This document shows positions 8,126 to 15,326 of a DNA stretch of 34,132 nt, piece by piece. Source of the DNA: Patescibacteria group bacterium (lineage in GTDB: Bacteria; Patescibacteriota; Minisyncoccia; Phycocordibacterales; UBA918); assembly GCA_019745315.1 (NCBI GenBank), contig JAIETH010000008.1, forward strand, positions 1 to 34,132, read 5' to 3'. The notes beneath the pieces were generated by a model, which was given only the letters and a program-made list of their open reading frames with translations, ran no database searches and was not told the origin of the DNA. A program made the translations under genes and the position numbers. Numbering within the stretch: the stretch's first letter is position 1; each line of letters begins with the position of its first letter.

Positions 8126-8710
8126 ATGTACCGCATCCTTCCGCTTTTGGGAGATGCCGGCCTTGGCATTCTCTCAATCGTTTTCGTCTCGCACTGGTAT
8201 AGCGTAAGCAATATGTACGCATTCTTACTTCTGCCGCTCGCATTTGCGCCAGACCTCGATGCCATCGTCGAACTTCGCAGGCGCGGCAAGGTGGCAGCAA
8301 GCGCCGAGAATCCCTCCGATCATCGTGAACTGCTCCATAAGCCGATCCTCTGGATGCTGGTGACGGGCGCGTGGTGGTACTTCGGTGGATTCTATGGGGC
8401 GGTTGCATTCGTGCTCGTCACGATGCACTTCGTCCACGATTCGGTCTTGACTGGCTGGGGCGTGCCGTGGCTTGCACCCTTTTCGAAGGTGCGAATGAAG
8501 TTTTTCGCGAGCGAAGCAAACCAAGAATCGCTCGCTCGAAAAGACTGGATCCGCACCTGGAAGCCCAAAGATCTCCACAAGGCGATCGTTGCTCACGGCA
8601 ACGAAAACTGGATTCGCGACCTCTACCTACGGCCGACCACTGTGTCGATCGTGGAGTACGGGGTCTTCGCTCTCTCCCTCATCGCTCTTCTTTGGCACCT
8701 GCTCGCATAG
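8126..8710 (+). CDS. Integral membrane protein, possibly YdjM/DUF457-like metal-dependent hydrolase family
   Basis: Multiple hydrophobic segments with D/H-rich loops (APDLDAIVEL, SDHRELLHKP, MHFVHDSV); upstream GGAG Shine-Dalgarno; GC-rich codon usage. Confidence 0.65.
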   Translation: MYRILPLLGDAGLGILSIVFVSHWYSVSNMYAFLLLPLAFAPDLDAIVELRRRGKVAASAENPSDHRELLHKPILWMLVTGAWWYFGGFYGAVAFVLVTMHFVHDSVLTGWGVPWLAPFSKVRMKFFASEANQESLARKDWIRTWKPKDLHKAIVAHGNENWIRDLYLRPTTVSIVEYGVFALSLIALLWHLLA

Positions 8711-8732
8711 TATGCGTGCAGGGCCTTTTTGT

Positions 8733-9347
8733 ATGTACAATGTCAGAGTGAAAAAAGAAAAATTAAAATACATAATCGGCATCGACGAAGCAGGTAGAGG
8801 CGCTCTCGCCGGACCCGTTTCTGTTGGTGGCATTCTGGTTACTCACGATTTTGATTTCTCCCTCTTTTCAAAAGTGAAAGATTCGAAACAGCTTTCTGCC
8901 AAGATTCGTGAGGGTGTTTTTAGAGAAGTGCAGAAAGCTATAAAGGAAGGATTACTTTCATATCACGTCGCCCTTATTTCAGAGAAGGTTATTGATACCA
9001 AAGGTATTACGTATGCGGTTAGGAAGGGAGTTGAAGAGATTCTTAAAAAGTTAGCAATTTCTCCAGATCAGGTTTCAATACTTCTTGATGGCTCGCTCTA
9101 TGCACCCAAAGAATATTTATTCCAAAAAACAATTATAAAAGGGGATGTAACTGAGCCCGCTATTTCGCTCGCATCAATTATGGCAAAAGTCACGCGCGAC
9201 AAAAAAATGATATCACTTCAGAAAAAGTACCCGCAGTATTTTTTTGAAATACATAAAGGATATGGAACGCTTCTGCATAGAGAAGCTATTACGGCGCATG
9301 GACTTTCAGCTGTTCATAGGAGGAGTTTTTGTAAGCGATGGCACTAG
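8733..9347 (+). CDS. rnhB: Ribonuclease HII
   Basis: YIIGIDEAGRGALAGPVSVGG, KDSKQLSAKIRE, SLASIMAKVTRD; the ATG at 8733 (or 8712) is more plausible than the track start at 8589. Confidence 0.93.
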   Translation: MYNVRVKKEKLKYIIGIDEAGRGALAGPVSVGGILVTHDFDFSLFSKVKDSKQLSAKIREGVFREVQKAIKEGLLSYHVALISEKVIDTKGITYAVRKGVEEILKKLAISPDQVSILLDGSLYAPKEYLFQKTIIKGDVTEPAISLASIMAKVTRDKKMISLQKKYPQYFFEIHKGYGTLLHREAITAHGLSAVHRRSFCKRWH

Positions 9348-9378
9348 AACGTATTTCCACACATAGACACGAGAAATA

Positions 9379-9407
9379 TTGACGTAGACAAAATAGTGGC
9401 GTACAGT
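9379..9407 (+). promoter_or_regulatory. Candidate promoter of an orphan transcription unit
   Basis: TTGACG (9379-9384), 17 nt, TACAGT (9402-9407). Confidence 0.45.
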
Positions 9408-9411
9408 TCAT

Positions 9412-9792
9412 TGTTGGCGTTCTTGTTTCTTTGGCGTGGTGCCAAAGAAACCTTTTTGAGGGGGAATTTCCAGTTGAGTAGTGATGTCTTAGAAGCTTTG
9501 TCGCCGCATGACATTCTCGCTATCTGGCAAAGGGAGCGAGAACTGGGGCCAAGGCTCGGAGCTGCCCACTGCGCACGCTTTTGCGCGCTTAGCGCGAACG
9601 AGTGTCCATGGGGTGCGCGTCCTCGGGACGAAAATTGGCTTTTGGTTCCGAGGACTGGCGTGACGTGCGAGAGCTTCGTCATTCACCCGGCCCTCGAGCC
9701 CTACTACGCTGCTCGGGTGGGACAGAGCCCTTCCTCGAGGAGTTGATGAGTCCCTCTGGGGCGTGCTGGTGAGATTTCTCGCCAGCTTTTTT
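9412..9792 (+). ncRNA. Candidate structured RNA / orphan transcription unit of unknown identity
   Basis: GC-rich stretch bounded by a candidate promoter and an intrinsic terminator, with strong internal hairpins (GTTTCTTTGGC/GCCAAAGAAAC; GTCCTCGG/CCGAGGAC; CACCCG/CGGGTG). An overlapping ORF (9396-9746) cannot be excluded. Confidence 0.4.
9765..9792 (+). terminator. Intrinsic terminator
   Basis: GCTGGTGAGA-tt-TCTCGCCAGC followed by TTTTTT. Confidence 0.88.
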
Positions 9793-9846
9793 ATATTCCA
9801 TGCTCTGTTGCTCATTTTTTCGTTATCTGGTATAGTCTTGCCACCT

Positions 9847-10230
9847 ATGGTTATTCGAATGAGACATACGCGGGCACATACCCGCAACCGACGTTCACAC
9901 CACGCTCTCAAAGAGACATCTCTTGTTGCGTGTACAAACTGCAAAGGAATGACACGACCTCATCATATGTGTCTTTCGTGTGGTTTTTATAAGGGTCGCC
10001 AAGTACTTGATCTCTCAAGCTTGAAAGTTGCTCGCGATGCACGCATGAAAGCAAAGCGTGAGCGAATCCGCGCTGAGTCAGGAGTTACTCCTACTGCAGC
10101 TCGCGAAGAGGCTCCACAGCTTTCAGCCGGCGAAGTGAAGGAAGAGGTAAAAGCAAAGACAGCTCGCAAGACTACTCGGACACGAAAGGTTGATGGAGCA
10201 TCTTCTGCAAAAACAAAAGAAGAAAACTAA
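9847..10230 (+). CDS. rpmF: Ribosomal protein L32 with a basic C-terminal extension
   Basis: RMRHTRAHTRNRRSHHAL...CTNCKGMTRPHHMCLSCGFYKGRQVLDL; two CxxC pairs. Start corrected from 9763 to 9847. Confidence 0.88.
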   Translation: MVIRMRHTRAHTRNRRSHHALKETSLVACTNCKGMTRPHHMCLSCGFYKGRQVLDLSSLKVARDARMKAKRERIRAESGVTPTAAREEAPQLSAGEVKEEVKAKTARKTTRTRKVDGASSAKTKEEN

Positions 10231-10255
10231 ACCTTTTAGACTCGCAGTGAAATCC

Positions 10256-10283
10256 ACATGATCCCGCTTACGCGGGATCATGT
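10256..10283. repeat. Perfect 12-bp hairpin between rpmF and the nusB fusion
   Basis: ACATGATCCCGC-ttac-GCGGGATCATGT, no T tract. Confidence 0.75.
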
Positions 10284-10325
10284 TGTATAGAGCTATGCTA
10301 TACTCGACGTAGCATTCTATTTTGT

Positions 10326-11225
10326 ATGGCAAACAGGCACCTTTCCCGCAGTATCGTTCTTCAAACTCTCTTTGAGTGGGATTTAAATAACCTTGATCGA
10401 ACTGCGCTCGCAGAAGTACTCAATCGAAACATTGAAGAATTTGCTCAGAACCGTTCTGATATGCCATTTATGGAGAATCTCCTCGATGGCGTTCTCCAAA
10501 AACAAAAAGAACTAAATCTTGTTATAGAAAAAGCTGCGCCTGAATGGCCTATCGATCGCATCTCTCCAGTAGATCGAAATATTCTCCGATTAGGTCTGTA
10601 TGAGCTTCTGTTTGCTGATCGAAAAGAAGTTCCTGCGAAAGTTGCAATCAATGAAGCGATTGAGCTTGCGAAGCAGTTTGGAGGAGAGAATTCAAGTCGT
10701 TTTGTAAACGGTGTATTAGGTGCGGTGTATAAAGAAATCGGAGAGCCAGGCAAAGCAGAGCTTTCAAAAAGAAAGAATAAAGATGTGCCGTATGATGAGA
10801 TGCCGATACTTCGTTTGGGAGGAGCTGTCGTATACGCCGAAGAGGGTCAAGATCTCTATTTTGCGTTGGTGCATGATGTATTTGGACACTGGACTCTTTC
10901 TAAAGGAAAGCTTGAGGGAGATGAAGACGCAAAAGAAGGAACACGGAGAGAGGTGAAAGAAGAATTGGGTATTGATGTAGTGATCGAAGATATGCTCGGA
11001 ACAAATGAGTACATCGCTTCTCAGCCCGAGAAAGGGAAGATTCGCAAGCAAGTACAATATTTTCTTGCGCGTGCTAATTATGAGGAATTAACTCTTGAAA
11101 AAAAAGGAGGACTTGATGCAGTGCAGTGGTTTAAGGTGACAAGTATTCTTGAATTGAATTTTTACGAAGACATTCTTCCTATTGTCACCAAGGCTGTTAC
11201 GCTTTTGGTATCAAAAAAGCGCTAG
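10326..11225 (+). CDS. nusB: NusB transcription antitermination domain fused to a C-terminal Nudix hydrolase domain
   Basis: N-terminal NusB (RSIVLQTLFEWDLN...ISPVDRNILRLGLYELL...PAKVAINEAIELAKQFGGENSSRFVNGVLGAV); Nudix box GKLEGDEDAKEGTRREVKEELGI. Confidence 0.9.
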   Translation: MANRHLSRSIVLQTLFEWDLNNLDRTALAEVLNRNIEEFAQNRSDMPFMENLLDGVLQKQKELNLVIEKAAPEWPIDRISPVDRNILRLGLYELLFADRKEVPAKVAINEAIELAKQFGGENSSRFVNGVLGAVYKEIGEPGKAELSKRKNKDVPYDEMPILRLGGAVVYAEEGQDLYFALVHDVFGHWTLSKGKLEGDEDAKEGTRREVKEELGIDVVIEDMLGTNEYIASQPEKGKIRKQVQYFLARANYEELTLEKKGGLDAVQWFKVTSILELNFYEDILPIVTKAVTLLVSKKR

Positions 11226-11301
11226 GTGAGCTCGATTGCAGGTTTCTGTACTTCCTATACTATTTAGGAGTTACGCATAATTGTTTAAAATAACCTTTTT
11301 C

Positions 11302-11994
11302 ATGGACATAGATTTATCGCCCTTAGAGACCATACTTGGCGCAACGTTTAAGGATAAAACCCTCCTTTCTATCGCTGTCACACACCGTTCATTTTTAAAT
11401 GAAAACCGCGCAGTCGAGCATGACCATAATGAGCGTCTTGAGTTTTTAGGAGACGCAGTGCTTGAGTTGGTGGTGACTGATTTTCTCTTTTCAAAATTTG
11501 AAGATAAAGCTGAAGGGGAGTTAACCGCAATACGCGCGGCGTTGGTAAATACCAATACACTTTCTGAAGTCGCATCTCGTCTTGGTATTAATGATTTCTT
11601 ACGTCTGTCTCGTGGAGAGGCAAAAGATACGGGGCGAGCTCGTCAGTATATTCTTGCAAATGCATTTGAGGCAGTCACAGGAGCGCTTTACTTGGATCAA
11701 GGATATAACGCAGCACGTGATTTTATTGCGCGTGAGCTTCTGATTCGAACGGACGACATTGTAGACAAGCGTTTGTGGCAGGATCCGAAAAGTCGTTTCC
11801 AGGAGAAGGCGCAAGAGGTTCTTGGAAAGACCCCCACATATAAAACCTTAAAAGAAGAAGGTCCTGATCATGATCGCACCTTCACTATCGGTGTCTTCTT
11901 GGGGGATGAACAAATTGCGCAAGGTATGGGTCGCTCAAAGCAAGAGGCTGAACAAGCGGCAGCTATAAAGGGGAATGAGGCGAAAGGGTGGTAA
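11302..11994 (+). CDS. rnc: Ribonuclease III
   Basis: HNERLEFLGDAVLELVVTDFLF, NAFEAVTGALYLDQGY, C-terminal dsRBD; ATG at 11302 preferred over TTG at 11281. Confidence 0.95.
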   Translation: MDIDLSPLETILGATFKDKTLLSIAVTHRSFLNENRAVEHDHNERLEFLGDAVLELVVTDFLFSKFEDKAEGELTAIRAALVNTNTLSEVASRLGINDFLRLSRGEAKDTGRARQYILANAFEAVTGALYLDQGYNAARDFIARELLIRTDDIVDKRLWQDPKSRFQEKAQEVLGKTPTYKTLKEEGPDHDRTFTIGVFLGDEQIAQGMGRSKQEAEQAAAIKGNEAKGW

Positions 11995-12004
11995 TTTTGC
12001 ATAG

Positions 12005-12496
12005 ATGTTTGAGTCAGTAAGACGAAAAACTCCTGAAAAAGAAACTATTTCTTTTGAAACGCTTGTTCATGAGCTCGGCATTTCTCCTGATGATCTTAAG
12101 AGTTTCATAGATTTATTTACTCATTATGCGGATGAGCAACTTGTTGATATGACGAATGAGTCAGCTGTATTTCGTGTTGTTCGACATTTCATTACACAGC
12201 ATAAAAAAGAAATTAAAGAGCAATTTAAAGATTCAGTATTGGGTCAGTCAGGCTGTTTTGCGTATTCTGTTCGGACATCAGTACTGCTTGGTGCTATGGG
12301 TATCGTAAATAGGCTCGCTCGAGCCACAGGTACGCGTATGCTCCATATTTTGGTTATTGATAAAAATGGTGTTCCGTATGACCCACGTGAGATTACCAAA
12401 GGAAATTTTAATCCAATGAGCCTCTCAGAAATACGAATGTATGGCCGTCTTGTCCAGCCTGTGGTTGCAAAGTGTGATAGTTGTAGAAACTCGTAG
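12005..12496 (+). CDS. Hypothetical protein
   Basis: Complete ORF of 163 aa, co-directional between rnc and smc; no recognised family. Confidence 0.65.
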   Translation: MFESVRRKTPEKETISFETLVHELGISPDDLKSFIDLFTHYADEQLVDMTNESAVFRVVRHFITQHKKEIKEQFKDSVLGQSGCFAYSVRTSVLLGAMGIVNRLARATGTRMLHILVIDKNGVPYDPREITKGNFNPMSLSEIRMYGRLVQPVVAKCDSCRNS

Positions 12497-12557
12497 CGAT
12501 GAGACCTTTCTACAGCGTATAAAGAATTTTTAGCCGCTCGATGGTAGGATAGAGGCA

Positions 12558-14852
12558 ATGTACTTGAAGTCTTTGGAGGTGAATGGCTTTAAATCTTTTG
12601 CAAAAAAGAGTGATTTGGAGTTCTCTACTGCTATCACCGCAATTGTGGGTCCAAATGGTTCGGGAAAATCTAATACGGCTGAGGCATTTCGTTTTGTGTT
12701 AGGAGAACAATCTCTTAAGAGTATGCGTGGGAAGCGAGGAGAGGACATGATCTTTAATGGATCGACGTCAGTCAGTCGCTCAAACAGGGCGTCAGTAAAA
12801 ATAACGCTTGATAATACTGCAAAGCATTTCCCTATTGATTTTGATGAGATTACGATTGAGCGTACCGTGTATCGCGATGGAACGAACGAGTATGCCTTAA
12901 ACGGTGGCAAGACTCGCCTTAAGGATGTACAAGAGCTTCTCGCGTCAGCTAATATAGGTTCAACAGGGCATCATATTATTTCTCAAGGAGAAGCCGATCG
13001 CATCCTTACCTCAAGTGCTCGCGAGCGACGCGAGATGATCGAGGATGCGCTCGGGCTCAAGGTATTTCAATATAAAAAAGCAGAGAGCGAGCGAAAGCTT
13101 GAAAAAACAACTGCTAATATTGCACAAGTAGAATCGCTCCGAAGAGAAGTGACACCACACCTGCGTTTCCTTGAGCGTCAGGTCAAGAAGATAGAAAAGT
13201 CTCTTGAGGTTCGCGACGAACTCACAAAAATGTATGTGGAGTACTTGAAGCGTGAAGATGAGTATTTGGCATTTAATCAAGATAGACTCTCTGAAGCTCT
13301 TTGTGCTCCGCGTGCTGAATTGGCGCGTCTTGAAACTGAGCTTGCAAGCGCAAACGCAAAACTTGCTGCTGCTGAGAAAGATGAAAAGCGCGATGCGCTT
13401 GTGCTGATAGAAGGTCAGTTGCGTACCGTTCGTGATGAACGCCAGCAGCGCGCGCGTGAAATTGGAAAGCTCGAAGGTCAGATAAGTTATCTTGAGCGGA
13501 GGATTGCTGAGGCTGAGCGACGCCGTGGAGAAACAGTGGCTCGTCCTGCAATTACATATGAGAGGGTTGAATATGCGATATCGAGCGCTGAAAATCTTGC
13601 TGATCAAGCGCGTGGAGAGGTGAATGTAGAAGTTCTGCAGAGACTGATAACTAACATTGTCAGTGTTCTCCGCTCATTCTTGAATGAGGCGGGAAGTACG
13701 AATGAGTCATCTGTTCCCGAAAACAATGATAGTGAAGAGCGCGATACTCTCGTTGCACAAAAAAAAGAACTCGATGAATCTCTCCTTGGTCTTGATAAAG
13801 AAGAAGAAATGCTGCGCCTTGATTACGAAAGCCTCAAGATTTCTATTGAAGCGGAATTAAGTGAGAGCAGAGAGGCGGAGCGTGAGGTATTCCGTATTAT
13901 GGCGCGTGAACAAGAATTAACGCAGCTTATTTCTCGAACTGAAAGAGATCAGGAGCTTGTAGAGCGTGATCGAAATGAATTTAAGCGAGAACTCGAAGAA
14001 GCCGTTGCCCTTATTGGGCGTTCTGTAACAGACTACTTCTCACATGTAGTTGTCGATAGTATGGGAGAGCCGCTTACGCGAGAAATGATTGCACAAGAAG
14101 ATCGCAGTCATCAAATTGAGCGTAGACGTCTTCTTGAAAAAATGAAGATTCGCCTCGAAGAGTTAGGGGCTGGAGCAGCAGATGATATTTTGAAAGAGTA
14201 TGCTGAAGCAAAAGAGCGCGATGAATTTTTGGCACGAGAAATCGCTGACCTTGAAACGTCAGTTGCGTCACTTCAATCGTTGATTACAGAACTTTCTGCC
14301 GAGCTTAATAATCGATTCAAAGATGGTATTGATAAAATAGCAGAAGAGTTTACGAAGTTTTTCATACTGATGTTTGGTGGTGGTACTGCAAGTTTGCGTC
14401 GCATTAAGCCAAAAGAAGTTAAGAAAAAAGATACCGATACCGATATGGCACACGTCTTGGCTAGCAATGGGGAAGAGGAAGTGGATGAATCTATTGAAGA
14501 AGGTATTGAGATAGATGTATCACTTCCTAATAAGCGTGTGCGAGGCCTTGAGATGCTTTCAGGAGGTGAGCGCGCCCTTACCTCTATTGCGCTTATATTC
14601 GCTATGAGCCAGGTTAACCCGCCACCCTTTGTGATTCTTGATGAGACAGACGCTGCGCTCGATGAGGCAAATAGCAAGCGCTATGGAGATATGATTGAAG
14701 CGCTTTCGAAGAGGTCTCAGCTTATTTTGATTACACATAACCGTGAGACTATGTCACGCGCAGGAGTTCTCTACGGAATCACTATGGGAGGCGATGGGGT
14801 TTCTAAAATTCTTTCAGTGAAGTTTGATGAGGCAGTTGAGGTTGCCAAATAG
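12558..14852 (+). CDS. smc: SMC-family chromosome segregation ATPase, short form
   Basis: GPNGSGKSNTAEAFRFVLGEQSLKSMRGKRGEDMIFNGS Walker A region; C-terminal LSGGERALTSIALIFAMSQVNPPPFVILDETDAALDEAN; coiled-coil-like middle. Confidence 0.92.
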   Translation: MYLKSLEVNGFKSFAKKSDLEFSTAITAIVGPNGSGKSNTAEAFRFVLGEQSLKSMRGKRGEDMIFNGSTSVSRSNRASVKITLDNTAKHFPIDFDEITIERTVYRDGTNEYALNGGKTRLKDVQELLASANIGSTGHHIISQGEADRILTSSARERREMIEDALGLKVFQYKKAESERKLEKTTANIAQVESLRREVTPHLRFLERQVKKIEKSLEVRDELTKMYVEYLKREDEYLAFNQDRLSEALCAPRAELARLETELASANAKLAAAEKDEKRDALVLIEGQLRTVRDERQQRAREIGKLEGQISYLERRIAEAERRRGETVARPAITYERVEYAISSAENLADQARGEVNVEVLQRLITNIVSVLRSFLNEAGSTNESSVPENNDSEERDTLVAQKKELDESLLGLDKEEEMLRLDYESLKISIEAELSESREAEREVFRIMAREQELTQLISRTERDQELVERDRNEFKRELEEAVALIGRSVTDYFSHVVVDSMGEPLTREMIAQEDRSHQIERRRLLEKMKIRLEELGAGAADDILKEYAEAKERDEFLAREIADLETSVASLQSLITELSAELNNRFKDGIDKIAEEFTKFFILMFGGGTASLRRIKPKEVKKKDTDTDMAHVLASNGEEEVDESIEEGIEIDVSLPNKRVRGLEMLSGGERALTSIALIFAMSQVNPPPFVILDETDAALDEANSKRYGDMIEALSKRSQLILITHNRETMSRAGVLYGITMGGDGVSKILSVKFDEAVEVAK

Positions 14853-14930
14853 TTGCCCCTGCGCCGTATTTGTGGTTTTATCGGTATGGGCTTGTAGCAA
14901 AAAGTTACAGCATAAAAAGGAGGGGGCTTC

Positions 14931-15290
14931 ATGTCTTTAGAGGGCGTCGAAGGTCGTTTCCCTGTATTGAGAGAGCAGTGTTTGCTGCTCCATCTTTCGG
15001 GGATTCGTTCGGTTGTTGTTGTGTTCGATAATTCAGCGTATCTCATATGGGTATGCAGGGAGGATCGACTGGGCAAATGCATGGAATATGACGTACGGAC
15101 GCCGGAGGGAAGGGTGTTGGGTTCGTGGGGCGATATGACTCCGTCACTGCGTGCCGCTTTTCTTTTTTTGGTCAACGCACTCCAGGAAGCACATTATCCT
15201 GCTCGAGACCCGACTGTCTCCGGTCTTGTGCCGTATCACCCAGGGTGCTGCGGCAGTCCCGAGCGCGAAAAAAGAAATACCCCCGAATAG
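14931..15290 (+). CDS. Hypothetical protein
   Basis: 119-aa ORF with a strong Shine-Dalgarno (AAAAAGGAGGGGGCTTCATG), followed by a terminator; no recognised family. Confidence 0.55.
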   Translation: MSLEGVEGRFPVLREQCLLLHLSGIRSVVVVFDNSAYLIWVCREDRLGKCMEYDVRTPEGRVLGSWGDMTPSLRAAFLFLVNALQEAHYPARDPTVSGLVPYHPGCCGSPEREKRNTPE

Positions 15291-15303
15291 GAGGCATTAC
15301 CAG

Positions 15304-15326
15304 GAATCCAGATTGGATTCTTTTTT
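15304..15326 (+). terminator. Intrinsic terminator
   Basis: GAATCC-agatt-GGATTC followed by TTTTTT. Confidence 0.7.

Noticed and set aside
8589-8732. Extended N-terminus of RNase HII in the ORF track
   Set aside because: It overlaps the upstream membrane protein gene out of frame and has no homology-like sequence; the ATG at 8733 (or 8712) fits RNase HII.
9412-9792. Identification of this unit as tmRNA, RNase P RNA, SRP RNA or 6S RNA
   Set aside because: Could not find tmRNA 3' T-arm/CCA blocks, RNase P P4 motifs, the SRP tetraloop domain or a 6S central bubble by eye; left as unknown.
9489-9944. Minus-strand ORFs over 9344-9944
   Set aside because: The 9489-9944 ORF starts inside rpmF, and both ORFs overlap the plus-strand unit defined by promoter and terminator; interpreted as absence of stops in GC-rich DNA.
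10256-10283. Intrinsic terminator of rpmF
   Set aside because: Perfect stem but followed by TGTATAG, not a T tract; kept only as a hairpin.
12558-14852. Short SMC as a frameshifted or fragmented gene
   Set aside because: Both head domains are in one uninterrupted frame with intact signature motifs, so truncation by sequencing error is unlikely.
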